Of a stretch of DNA of 38,665 bases, positions 25,769 to 34,626 are shown in pieces. The translations under genes were made by a program, and so were the position numbers. How positions within the stretch are numbered: position 1 is the first letter of the stretch; every line of letters begins with the position of its first letter. This stretch comes from Bdellovibrionales bacterium (GTDB lineage Bacteria > Bdellovibrionota_C > UBA2361 > SZUA-149 > JAGRAN01): assembly GCA_020434585.1 (NCBI GenBank), contig JAGRAN010000112.1:1-38665 (forward strand). Reading direction: 5' to 3'. The notes beneath the pieces were generated by a model. That model did no database searches, was not told the origin of the DNA, and worked only from the letters and a program-made list of their open reading frames with translations.

Positions 25769-26476
25769 ATGATCAAACTTAGCTCGTTTTGCTGCGCTGT
25801 GTTTTTCTTGCTTTTGACAACGATTGGCTGTTCGACGCCGACTCCGGGTCCAGACAAGACGGCCGCGGGCGCTGTACTTGGCGCGGGCTGGGGTGCAGGG
25901 CTCGGAGCGATTGCTGGCAATCAAGTTGCGCATGCAGGTCCTGGCGCGGCTCTCGGTGCAGGCTTTGGTGCCGTCGGAGGAGCTATTACAGGCGGGGCAA
26001 TTGATATGACTGAGAGCAGTGAATTGGAAGCGCAGCGCGAACTTGATGCGCTGAAGATTCATGTCGCAGCCAACCAGCGCCGTCTTGAGCTGCTTCAGTC
26101 AACTTTGGACAGCCGCGACTACAATCTCAGTAGAACAGCTGAAGCAATTTCCAAGGTATATTTCGACGCGGATAAGGCGTCTCTGCGTTCTGGCGCGACA
26201 AAGGAACTTCAAGTTTTGGCAGACCGCATCAAGCGCAATCCTTACGTTGGACGCTTGGAGCTGCATGGTCACAGTGACGACACAGGAAACTTTGAGCGGG
26301 ACAGTGATTTAAGCGAAGCCCGAACTAGAACTGTAGCGACTTTTCTTGCGAATCAGGGAATCTCGCTGGATCAAATGGAGCTTTACGCCCATGGATCGCG
26401 ACGGCCGCTCGGCAGCAACGAATCTGACGCCGGTAGACAGTTAAATCGGCGTGTCGAAATTATTCTCCTTAAGTAG
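25769..26476 (+). CDS. OmpA-family lipoprotein with glycine zipper
   Basis: 235 residues from the ATG at 25769 (GGTGA upstream; an in-frame TTG at 25763 is possible). Signal sequence with lipobox TTIGC, Cys around residue 21. Residues 35-80 form a Gly/Ala-rich glycine zipper (GAVLGAGWGAGLGAIAGN repeated). The C-terminal 110 residues are a complete OmpA-like peptidoglycan-binding domain: VYFDADKASLR, LELHGHSDDTG, LSEARTRTVATFLANQGI and GRQLNRRVEIIL. The protein probably tethers the outer membrane to peptidoglycan. The next gene's frame overlaps its end by 26 bases. Confidence 0.9.
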   Translation: MIKLSSFCCAVFFLLLTTIGCSTPTPGPDKTAAGAVLGAGWGAGLGAIAGNQVAHAGPGAALGAGFGAVGGAITGGAIDMTESSELEAQRELDALKIHVAANQRRLELLQSTLDSRDYNLSRTAEAISKVYFDADKASLRSGATKELQVLADRIKRNPYVGRLELHGHSDDTGNFERDSDLSEARTRTVATFLANQGISLDQMELYAHGSRRPLGSNESDAGRQLNRRVEIILLK

Positions 26477-28028
26477 TTTTTGTGAATCCGCGGTGCTCCA
26501 GCGCGTAGGAGTCATTACCGACAAGCTGCTTTCACTGCCTGAAAGACGGGCAGAGCGCTGCTTCTTTGTATTGTTCTTTCTGTATCATGCCTTTCAATTT
26601 TGCGTTTTGCACTTTAGTCCGTACTGCTTGTCTGCTGACGAGACGCACTATTGGGATTGGTCGCGTAGGTTAGACATTGCCTACTACAGCAAGGGACCGA
26701 TAATTGCCCTATTGATATGGGCGTCTACAGGATTGTTCGGAGATACCGCAACCGCGGTGCGTCTGCCTGCTCTGCTCTGCAGTGCCGGCTTTTCGCTTGG
26801 AATATATTTTTTCGCTAAGCACCTTTGGGGCAGTGCGGCGGCTTTGTTTACCTGGATTCTATTTAGGACAACGCTAGGCTTTGCTGTTCTGGGGTTGATT
26901 GCCACGACGGATCCACCGGTGATGTTGTTCTGGCTGTTGGCGGTTATTTTAGTTCATTCCGCCTCGGTCTATCAGAGGAATTGGTGCTGGCCGGCTGCGG
27001 GATTGTGCATGTGCCTTGCGGTGTTGAGCAAGTATACCGCGTTCATTCTACCTGTGGGCGTTCTGCTGTTTGTGCTGGGTTCGCCTGAGCTGAGGCGCCG
27101 CTTGTTCAGTATGCCGGTAATCGCTTGTTTTGCGGTGGCGGCTTGCTCGATTTTACCAGTGCTCTTGTGGAATCAGAAGCATGACTGGGTGAATCTGCTG
27201 CATAATGCCGGTCACGTTGTGTCACAGAAGCATCGCGGATTGACGTTAAAGTACACAGCGGAACTTTTTGCCGGACAGCTTGGGCTTGTCGGCCCAATTA
27301 TATTGGTCGCCGTCTGTTGGGCGATGGTGCGAGCATTGCGGAATCGCGGCACAAATTCAGCCGCTGAGCGGCTATTCTTTTGGAGCGCCGTTCCTTTGAC
27401 CGCAGTCTGTTTGGCAGTCTCGCTGACCAAACGCGTATACGCGAATTGGCCTTCACCGCTATTTGTCGGAGGGTTGTTTTTGCTGGCTGGCGCGGTCGTC
27501 GCGAAGAATCACGCTCGCTTGCGTAGAGTAGTTGCCGCAGGGATTCTGCTTAACTGCGTAATTTGCGGCGTCGCGTTTGTACCGATCCTTGGTTACACCC
27601 TAGGCGTCCCTGCGAAGTATCTGACGACCAAAAAACTGGTGGGTTGGGATCAGCTTGGAGCAGCGGTACAGCAGGAGTTGTCGAAAGCAGAGCCATCTTT
27701 GTTTGTGCTTACCTCGGACTACGAACACGCGTCTGCTATAGCTTTCTATGCCGCGAGTCACCCGCAAGTCTTCGTTGCCAACCTTCAAGATCGTCGAATG
27801 AACCAGTACGACATTTGGGGCGGCATTGAAGCAAACAGCGGTAAGGATGCGCTGATTGTGTTGGACAATGCGGAAAAAGTTGGAGGTCTTGCGCCGTATT
27901 TCAGCCGAATAGAGCAGCTGAGAGATCCACTTTCTGTTGAATACTCTGGAGATGAAATCCGACGGTTTTTCTTCTATCGGGGCATACGTTATAATGGCCA
28001 GCCGTTTCCGCCCCTGAGCCGCTATTAG
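26451..28028 (+). CDS. GT39-like membrane glycosyltransferase (ArnT/PMT superfamily)
   Basis: About 525 residues with a dozen hydrophobic segments. The first extracytoplasmic loop has SADETHYWDWSRRLDIAYYSKGPIIALLIW, where the Asp-Glu pair matches the catalytic/metal-binding acid motif of GT-C enzymes that take sugar from a polyprenyl phosphate. The C-terminal 110 residues are soluble. A start at GTG 26451 gives an overlap with the OmpA gene; a later non-ATG start (for example GTG near 26490) is possible, so the N-terminus is uncertain. The metalloprotease gene begins 9 bases after the stop, suggesting joint expression. Acceptor (lipid A, protein or glycan) is not determinable. Confidence 0.82.
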   Translation: MSKLFSLSSFCESAVLQRVGVITDKLLSLPERRAERCFFVLFFLYHAFQFCVLHFSPYCLSADETHYWDWSRRLDIAYYSKGPIIALLIWASTGLFGDTATAVRLPALLCSAGFSLGIYFFAKHLWGSAAALFTWILFRTTLGFAVLGLIATTDPPVMLFWLLAVILVHSASVYQRNWCWPAAGLCMCLAVLSKYTAFILPVGVLLFVLGSPELRRRLFSMPVIACFAVAACSILPVLLWNQKHDWVNLLHNAGHVVSQKHRGLTLKYTAELFAGQLGLVGPIILVAVCWAMVRALRNRGTNSAAERLFFWSAVPLTAVCLAVSLTKRVYANWPSPLFVGGLFLLAGAVVAKNHARLRRVVAAGILLNCVICGVAFVPILGYTLGVPAKYLTTKKLVGWDQLGAAVQQELSKAEPSLFVLTSDYEHASAIAFYAASHPQVFVANLQDRRMNQYDIWGGIEANSGKDALIVLDNAEKVGGLAPYFSRIEQLRDPLSVEYSGDEIRRFFFYRGIRYNGQPFPPLSRY

Positions 28029-28037
28029 GGTATTTTA

Positions 28038-31000
28038 GTGTATTCAAGAATTTTATTTTACTGCGCATGCGTCTTGCTCGGATTGACGCTGCCGTTTTCC
28101 GCATCTGCGGAAGTTAGTCGGCTTGATGCTAGCCAGGTATGGAAACTGCTCTCATCGTCCAGGGATTATCAGGCATTTGGTTCATCTAGCGCCGTAGAGC
28201 TTTCGTTTAAGCTGGAAGGCGAGGAGCTCTTGGTATCCTTGCAGCCGATAAGCATTCTCGGTGATAATTATCAGGCGCCTGGACTGGAAAACAGCAGCCT
28301 TTTGCCTGGATTTTTTCACGGCACGCTTTCGAATGGCGAGGGCTTTTTGCGTCTGACGTTGCTCAAAGGCGATGCGGGAAAGACAAGTTTTAGCGGAGTA
28401 GCGTCAATTCACGGCCGTTTGTACGAGTTGTCTTCTGCTTCTGCCGAACTTCCTCTTGACCTTGAGATGGAGGAGATACCCGCGTCAGCATTGGCTGAAA
28501 TCGCTGAGAACTGTCCGGTCGTTCATACCGAAACGGAGCTCGGCACATCCTTGGGGACTTCAAGCTTTCTGCTTGGCGGCGGCGAGACTGCAATGATGGG
28601 CTCGCTGAAGCTTGTCGAGGTTGCTACGGAAGCTGACTACGAGATGTTTCAAACCAATGGCAGCTCTGTCGCTGCCACGAACCAGAAGATCCTTAGCATC
28701 ATGAACTCAGTTGATGCGATTTATCAGGATCAGTTGGGGCTTAAGGTTAGCGTTGTGTTTCAGCATGTTTGGCAAACTCCGGCGGATCCATACACTGCAG
28801 TTGGTGTGGTTGATGCCCTGGACGAGTTTGCTGACTACTGGGATCAGAATTTCGCACCCTCTCAAAATTATGATGTCGCACATTTGTTTTCGACCAGGTC
28901 ACTTGAAGGTGTGCTGGGAATAGCTTTTAGGCCGGGTGCATGCCTGGACAATGTGCCTGGAGTCGGAGATTTGCGCTACGGACTGACTCGCTTTCGAAAT
29001 TTTGCAGATCATTTGGTTGCTGCTCACGAAATCGCGCACAATTTTAATTCTCTTCACGATGCGGCGGGTGGTCCCGGCGATCCTAATTACGGCTTGTCAT
29101 GTGCCGGGGGTGGTGTTTGGATCATGTGTCCGAACTTTAATCTTTCCCCCAATTTTTCATCACCCAGCGCAGCTGATGTAATGAGCTACGCATCGAGCGC
29201 CTCATGTCTCTCGGAATACAATCCTGCACTTCCTCCGGAATTTACAGATCCTGCTTCGCAAGAAGTGGATGAAGGTGATTTACTTGTCGTGCAGCTTGCT
29301 GCGAGTGACCCAAATAACGATCCACTAACCTTTTCTGCGCCAAATGGTTTGCCCGAGGGAGCGGTGTTAGACCCCTCTGGCGGTTTGTTTTCTTGGCGGC
29401 CGGACGCTACCCAAGCGGGCCACTATGTAATTAACTTAAAGGTCAGCGACCCGGGCGGATTATTCGATACTTCTCAGCTCGACGTAACGGTTAATGATGA
29501 CGGCGGCGCAGGGTCCAACCCGGCGGAGCATATAGTCGGAGACTTTACCGGGCAGGGTAAAGCGTATGCGAATGTCTTTCGTCCCGAAACGGGCGTTTGG
29601 TACTACGGCAATATAATTGGATCGGATCTTTCAGCAGAGCAGTTTGGGCTACCCGGTGACGTTCCGCTGCTGGGCGACTTTGACGGAGATAAGCGAACTG
29701 ACCTAGCGGTCTTTCGTCCCTCAACTAACACTTGGTACATTAAAAACAGCGCTAGCGGTGCAGCCACGGTTTGGTCGTTTGGACTTGACGGAGATATCCC
29801 GACAACCGGCGACTTTGATGGTGACGGCCGTTGGGACATAGCAATCTTTAGACCTTCTACCCGTCTGTTTGTATATCGAAGCTCGCAGAATGGAGTAAGC
29901 GATGTAGTGGAGGGTTTGTTCGGCCATGTAGGAGATGTCCCAGTGCCCTGTGACTATGACGGGGACGGAGTTCACGACCGTGCGGTTTGGTCTCCCGCAA
30001 ACGGAGAGTGGACAATTAAGCGATCGAGCGATGACGTATTTCAGAGCAATTTTTGGGGAGTGCCGGGTGACTTTCCGACTCCGCTCGATTACGACGGAGA
30101 TGGTGATTGTGAACGAGCAATTTGGAGGCCGTCTTCAGGCGAATGGTGGGTGGAGGGATTCGGTACTTTTCAATTTGGATTGGGCAGCGACTATCCCGCG
30201 GCGCTAGATTACGATGGCGATGGTGACACCGATTTGGCAGTGTGGCGGCCAGAATCGGGTTTATGGTACGTGCGCAAGAACGTTGGTGGTCCGGATGTTC
30301 GTCAACTTGGACTGTATGTTGACAATGTGCCGTCGCACGAACCGCTGCGCTACGCTCATCGAGTGAGAAATGGTTACGGACCTGCTGTCGCCGACCGAAT
30401 TGACGTCTATAGCAAATCGACAGGTCGCATTTACGGGGTTGGAACCAGCGGGATTACCCAAGCGCTGTTGAATGCCCCCGCAGGAACTTCCGTTTTGCGT
30501 GGAGATTACAACGGCGACCGGATCGAAGATATCTCGGTTTTTTCAAGTGGTGTCTGGACCATTCGAATCCTTAACGCAGCGGGACAGATTACTAGTACCT
30601 ATACTGCCTATTGGGGAGTCCCTGGAGATCGACCTGTTGCAGGAGACTTTGACGGCGACGGCCTGGATGACCTCGCAATTTATCGGCCCGTCGGGAGTAA
30701 CAACGTAAGCAGCGAATGGTGGGTGCTTCGCTCGTCGACAGGTTCCGGCATTATGTATTCCTGGGGTCTGCCCGGAGATATTCCGATCCCTGCTGATATT
30801 AATGGTGACGGCTGGGACGATCCGGTAGTTTGGCGGCCGGCGAGCGCCGTATGGTACATGCTCGACTCCCGGTCCGGATATCCATTCATTGCATCGCAGT
30901 GGGGCCTATCGAGTGACACTCCGCGCACTGCTGACTTAGATCGCGATGGGCGCAGTGACAGCATTGTTTGGCGCCCGTCTCAGGGCATTTGGTACACCAA

Positions 31001-31229
31001 GCGTTCAGGTGGTGGCTTTGGAATCATCGGCTACGGTGCGTCGTCAGATGTCCCTGTAGTGGGTAATTTTAGTGCACTCGACTCAGTGGATTTCGCAGTG
31101 TTTCGCAAGTCTAATCAGACAGCGTACATTCGAACTGAAGCAGGCAGTCAAATAGTTAAAGATGCAAGCCCGCCGGTTCCTTCCACAGGGCTGCAAATAG
31201 TAACGAATCCATTTGTGTCTGTACAGTGA
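28038..31229 (+). CDS. Secreted zinc metalloprotease with FG-GAP/VCBS repeats
   Basis: 1063 residues. A signal peptide (residues 1-24, ending SASA) starts at GTG 28038. Residues 180-400 form a metzincin-type protease: HEIAHNFNSLHD (330-341) is the HExxHxxxxxHD zinc motif, with Asn where adamalysin-like enzymes have Gly, and a Met-turn-like IMC follows (GGVWIMCPNF, MSYASS). Residues 400-490 are an Ig-like He_PIG-type domain (PPEFTDPASQEVDEG...FSWRPDATQAGHY). From about 500 to 1045 there are a dozen FG-GAP-like repeats of the form GDxP...DFDGDGxxDxAxxRP...WY with Asp-rich calcium-loop motifs. Likely an exported protease with a beta-propeller-like binding tail. No C-terminal sorting signal is recognised. 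Neighbour to a GT39-like enzyme and an FN3-like secreted protein. Confidence 0.88.
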   Translation: MYSRILFYCACVLLGLTLPFSASAEVSRLDASQVWKLLSSSRDYQAFGSSSAVELSFKLEGEELLVSLQPISILGDNYQAPGLENSSLLPGFFHGTLSNGEGFLRLTLLKGDAGKTSFSGVASIHGRLYELSSASAELPLDLEMEEIPASALAEIAENCPVVHTETELGTSLGTSSFLLGGGETAMMGSLKLVEVATEADYEMFQTNGSSVAATNQKILSIMNSVDAIYQDQLGLKVSVVFQHVWQTPADPYTAVGVVDALDEFADYWDQNFAPSQNYDVAHLFSTRSLEGVLGIAFRPGACLDNVPGVGDLRYGLTRFRNFADHLVAAHEIAHNFNSLHDAAGGPGDPNYGLSCAGGGVWIMCPNFNLSPNFSSPSAADVMSYASSASCLSEYNPALPPEFTDPASQEVDEGDLLVVQLAASDPNNDPLTFSAPNGLPEGAVLDPSGGLFSWRPDATQAGHYVINLKVSDPGGLFDTSQLDVTVNDDGGAGSNPAEHIVGDFTGQGKAYANVFRPETGVWYYGNIIGSDLSAEQFGLPGDVPLLGDFDGDKRTDLAVFRPSTNTWYIKNSASGAATVWSFGLDGDIPTTGDFDGDGRWDIAIFRPSTRLFVYRSSQNGVSDVVEGLFGHVGDVPVPCDYDGDGVHDRAVWSPANGEWTIKRSSDDVFQSNFWGVPGDFPTPLDYDGDGDCERAIWRPSSGEWWVEGFGTFQFGLGSDYPAALDYDGDGDTDLAVWRPESGLWYVRKNVGGPDVRQLGLYVDNVPSHEPLRYAHRVRNGYGPAVADRIDVYSKSTGRIYGVGTSGITQALLNAPAGTSVLRGDYNGDRIEDISVFSSGVWTIRILNAAGQITSTYTAYWGVPGDRPVAGDFDGDGLDDLAIYRPVGSNNVSSEWWVLRSSTGSGIMYSWGLPGDIPIPADINGDGWDDPVVWRPASAVWYMLDSRSGYPFIASQWGLSSDTPRTADLDRDGRSDSIVWRPSQGIWYTKRSGGGFGIIGYGASSDVPVVGNFSALDSVDFAVFRKSNQTAYIRTEAGSQIVKDASPPVPSTGLQIVTNPFVSVQ

Positions 31230-31255
31230 CGGTGCTGCGCTGTAGCGGGGGGCGT

Positions 31256-33349
31256 CTATTCCGGCATTGAGTCAAAGGCGAACTCAACTTTTCCGCCGCG
31301 AACTCTGCGCCGCATCAGCGTTGCGACATACGAATTGTCGCTACCAGAGCTGAATTCTACTAATCCAAGCGAATCAGCCGAAGTCGCATAAACCGTGGCG
31401 TTTAGGTTTTCGCTGCCGACTTCGTTTTCACCGAGTAGGACCTGCTGAACCGAGACCTGCTGTCCTTCGCGGTAAGTTTTAACCATCACAGGTGTTTGTC
31501 CACTTGCGATCGCAGCTACGAACGCACGGTTCTCCATTGCTAAATTTGTGTTGTAGGTAGCAAATTGTGAAGCCTTGCCGCCGCTCTTTGCGCTGACGAT
31601 TGATGCAGTTTGCACAACATTCTGGGCACAGTCATGGTAGTAAGTCGTAGCCGAGACGATTAGTGCCCCGGAGGAAAGTGTTGCAACTGCAGCGACTCCT
31701 CGATCCCAGCCATTCAGTGCGGCGGATGCATTTAGGTGAACCTGGCCTCTGCCTGGTACCACGAAGCTGGTAGTTCCAAGCGGGATCCCCGTTTTCGAAT
31801 TGAATGAAACATAAACCGTAACATCGTCGGGGCGTACGTTTGCGATTTCAAGCCAGTTTGCCTGTGACCAGCATTGGCCGGATTCGTTGCTAATCTGAGC
31901 ATACTGTACGTCCCCCGAGCCGTGCTTGCCGTGGCTGAGCATTCCAAACGAAAGCAAATCGCCGCCAGAAAACACTTCAGCTGAAACACCGAATCTTGAA
32001 ACAGAAAACAAAAACTCCGCTGCCCCGTCTATTGGTGCCACTTCATTCAAATAGACTCCGGGCCCAAATTGACTGCCCGCAGGGAGATCGGCGGAGCCAA
32101 AGGCCGGCAGGTCAATTGTCATTGAGCTAATGCGCTGGCCATTTTGACGATAGATATTGTGAACAAAACTTTGAGGTTCGGACGAAGTGTTGGCGATTTC
32201 GGCCCAAGTTGCCACCGGCAGGTTTTGACCGCTTGGGTCCATAGCGTTGGCAACGGCGTACTGTTTGCCGAGTGTGCCGTTCCTTATTCTCCGCGCGTAG
32301 GCGAAGGAGAAAGAGTTCTGTTTATATGCTCGGTATGAACTTGTGCGAGCAAAAACTTCGGCACCGGGTGTGAATGTCAATCTCAGCATGCCGTATGTGT
32401 TTGGCGCGGAAACAAGTTCGTTTACGTCGATATCGAGTTGCTGTGCAGGACTGATAACAGCGGAAATGCTTTTCTCAACAAAGCCGCCTGCGTCGAGCAC
32501 TTCAAGCTGAACAGGAATAGGCTGCTGCTCAGTGGTGTTTAGCTCCAGAAAGGTGTGTTGATTTAAATAAGTGTTGAAGCGGACGAACGCCGGAGAATTT
32601 AAATACTTGTGATGGCTACCGGCATCGTACGGATTGGTGTTGTCGAGAAGCTCAACAGAATCTTTTACCCTGTCGCCGTCACTGTCTATCTCGAAAGTTC
32701 CTACTGTCGCTCTTAAGCCCCCAGCCTGTGAGCTCAACGCGGTCGAGCCGTCGATTCCAACTGCTTCAACAGAGTAGTAATACTCCACCCCAGGCACGGC
32801 CGAATGATCTTCGAAATATTCAACCGGCAAATGGTCAGCCAGCTCGTCGCCAATCGATCCGGCGTATCGAGAGCGATAAACGCGATAACTGGCAGCAGCA
32901 GGGACTTTGCTCCAAGTCAAATAAACAAAATCCGTAAAGGATCCCGTACTTGCACTAACTGAATCCGGAGCAGTGACTAAGCCAGAGGCATAACCCTCAT
33001 CCGCGTTGCTGCAGTCGCCGCCTACGCCGCCATTTTCGATGTGCGCTGAGTAATAATAGATGGTTTGCGGAATAGCTGTGTCGTCTACAAAACTGGTTTG
33101 GTTCAAGTCAGATAGAACAGCGATGACATCGCCGCTGCACGCACTCGGGCTGCTTGAGCGGTATAAGACTAGAGAGCCACCTTGGCTCGGGTTCCATAAC
33201 TGCCAGGAGATCTGAACTTCGGAGCCATACGTGCCGTCAGAGGCATAGAGAGCGTACGGGCCAGCTGGGGGAGTTTGTGCGGAAACGTCTGCTGCCGCCA
33301 AAAGGCTAGCTGCTGCCAAAGAATAAGTTAGAATTTGGAAGATCCTCAT
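31256..33349 (-). CDS. Secreted FN3-type multidomain protein
   Basis: 697 residues, signal peptide at 1-25 ending VSAQ. Two fibronectin type III-like domains lie in the first 220 residues (PAGPYALYASDGTYGSEVQISWQ; DFVYLTWSKVPAAASYRVYRS), followed by a DSDGDRVKDSVELLDNTNPYD thrombospondin type 3-like calcium loop (about 220-240). The C-terminal 440 residues are beta-rich and unrecognised, with repeated Phe-, Asn- and Gly-rich strands. No membrane or sorting motif is seen after the signal. It is convergent with the metalloprotease gene (26 bases between stops), so the pair frames a surface or secretion module. Confidence 0.8.
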   Translation of the reverse strand: MRIFQILTYSLAAASLLAAADVSAQTPPAGPYALYASDGTYGSEVQISWQLWNPSQGGSLVLYRSSSPSACSGDVIAVLSDLNQTSFVDDTAIPQTIYYYSAHIENGGVGGDCSNADEGYASGLVTAPDSVSASTGSFTDFVYLTWSKVPAAASYRVYRSRYAGSIGDELADHLPVEYFEDHSAVPGVEYYYSVEAVGIDGSTALSSQAGGLRATVGTFEIDSDGDRVKDSVELLDNTNPYDAGSHHKYLNSPAFVRFNTYLNQHTFLELNTTEQQPIPVQLEVLDAGGFVEKSISAVISPAQQLDIDVNELVSAPNTYGMLRLTFTPGAEVFARTSSYRAYKQNSFSFAYARRIRNGTLGKQYAVANAMDPSGQNLPVATWAEIANTSSEPQSFVHNIYRQNGQRISSMTIDLPAFGSADLPAGSQFGPGVYLNEVAPIDGAAEFLFSVSRFGVSAEVFSGGDLLSFGMLSHGKHGSGDVQYAQISNESGQCWSQANWLEIANVRPDDVTVYVSFNSKTGIPLGTTSFVVPGRGQVHLNASAALNGWDRGVAAVATLSSGALIVSATTYYHDCAQNVVQTASIVSAKSGGKASQFATYNTNLAMENRAFVAAIASGQTPVMVKTYREGQQVSVQQVLLGENEVGSENLNATVYATSADSLGLVEFSSGSDNSYVATLMRRRVRGGKVEFAFDSMPE

Positions 33350-33588
33350 CTGCGCTCGCTTTCACAAGGTGCATTGCGTCCGTAATCCTTACAGAAAACC
33401 CTTTGGTGAAATCCGCACAGCGAAGAACTGAAAAACTGATTGCGAGAGAATTACTCGGAAAACACTAAATGTCAAGTTGGCGGGGACGATGGTATGTTAA
33501 GTGATTAATTTAATTAGTTTTGTGCTGTCATGTGCTTAAAGCAGGATGAAGCAACATCGAAGCGTTCAAGAAGTTTGTGGGCAGATTG
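33350..33588. other. Intergenic stretch before the high-GC island
   Basis: No gene or convincing promoter pair. AT-rich patch (TTAATTTAATTAG) near 33505-33520. Base composition changes sharply just to the right of here. Confidence 0.3.
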
Positions 33589-33631
33589 GGCCCCGAGGAA
33601 ACGTCGAACCTGAGTACGTTTCGTCGGGGCC
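33589..33631. repeat. Imperfect 16-bp inverted repeat at the edge of the high-GC island
   Basis: 33589-33604 (GGCCCCGAGGAAACGT) and 33616-33631 (ACGTTTCGTCGGGGCC) pair at 15 of 16 positions around an 11-base loop. There is no T-rich tail on either strand, so it is not a standard terminator. It lies just behind the stop of the minus-strand gene 33666-34370. Confidence 0.85.
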
Positions 33632-33665
33632 TACGCAGCACACGAGGGAGCAGCGTCCGCAGATG

Positions 33666-34370
33666 TCACGGCCGCTGATCCCTGCAGTCTACGACCAAGG
33701 TGCGCATGTGCATGGCAGCTTGACGGAACGATTCACCCTGTTGAAGAACCCCGTGTAGACGAACGAGCCTGCAGACCTCGACCGGGACACCGCCGACAGT
33801 TTCGACGAGTCCGAGCCCGAGGTCGATCGCTTGCTCCACCCTACGACCCACGCGCAGCCTCACGTCGGAGCCGAGCCGCAGCATGCTCTGCCGGGCGAGC
33901 GCCGAAGCGAAGCGGGGGTGGAAGACAGCGGGAGAGACTATGGCGTTAGTGCAGCTACCGAGATGCGGACCTCGGATCTGCACATCCGCCGACAAGTCGA
34001 CGATCGAGAGGTGCGAGTCTCTCAACCCACCGAGAACACCGTTGTAGGCATCGAAGAGACGTCCCGGAGGAGTCCCATCGCGCACAGATGCTGAGCAGAT
34101 TCGCTCAACTGCGACCGAAGCTCGGTGCAGAAGCGTTTCGTTGACTCCGGAGATGTCGGTTGAGACGAGGACTACTCCGCAGGCGACCCGTTGGATGGTT
34201 CGCGCGGCGGTTGACGAACGAAGGCCGCTGATTAGAGCAGCCGCAGTGCCTTCTCTGGCGTCGCTGTCTTCAGATGTTAACAGTGACGCCACGGCTATGA
34301 GAATCTCGACGTCCAGGTCGGGATCGCGCCCAAGCTGATCGACGAGACCGATGCGTTCATGGCTTTGCAT
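33666..34370 (-). CDS. Unrecognised protein, high-GC island
   Basis: 234 residues, no family recognised. The N-terminal 80 residues look helical and HEAT-like in rhythm (DVEILIAVASLLTSEDSDAREGTAAALISGLR). Then Val/Leu-rich segments; Arg-rich at the C-terminal part (LRLGSDVRLRVGRRVEQAIDLGLGLVETVGGVPVEVCRLVRLHG). No signal or membrane segment is seen. The ATG at 34370 has AGAAGGGG upstream. The plus strand of this stretch has no better frame, but coding is not proven. Composition is richer in GC than the neighbours. It lies 256 bases behind the other island gene, possibly as part of one transcript. Confidence 0.5.
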   Translation of the reverse strand: MQSHERIGLVDQLGRDPDLDVEILIAVASLLTSEDSDAREGTAAALISGLRSSTAARTIQRVACGVVLVSTDISGVNETLLHRASVAVERICSASVRDGTPPGRLFDAYNGVLGGLRDSHLSIVDLSADVQIRGPHLGSCTNAIVSPAVFHPRFASALARQSMLRLGSDVRLRVGRRVEQAIDLGLGLVETVGGVPVEVCRLVRLHGVLQQGESFRQAAMHMRTLVVDCRDQRP

Positions 34371-34626
34371 TGGTCTACCCCTTCTTTTAAATCCTTTCTT
34401 GCTAGTGTCCTAGCTGACGTTTCCACAGGTTCTTCGCGCGCAGGCGCGAACAACCCGTGGTGGACTGCTGCTCTCAAAATTGGGGTAAAGACCGAACGAA
34501 ATTCCTGGAGACAATATCGGTCGTGCAGTGGAAAGAAAAGTAGGGAAAACACCTAAAATTAAGGCAAATTTTGGGCATGGGGAGCGCGGATGTGCTTCGA
34601 ACCTATGCCCAGGGAGAGACGTTGCG
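34371..34626. other. Gap between the two island genes
   Basis: No gene is supported. A TTCGCGC/GCGCGAA hairpin lies at about 34432-34452 (no T-tail), which could end the upstream transcript or be a processing site. Confidence 0.3.
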
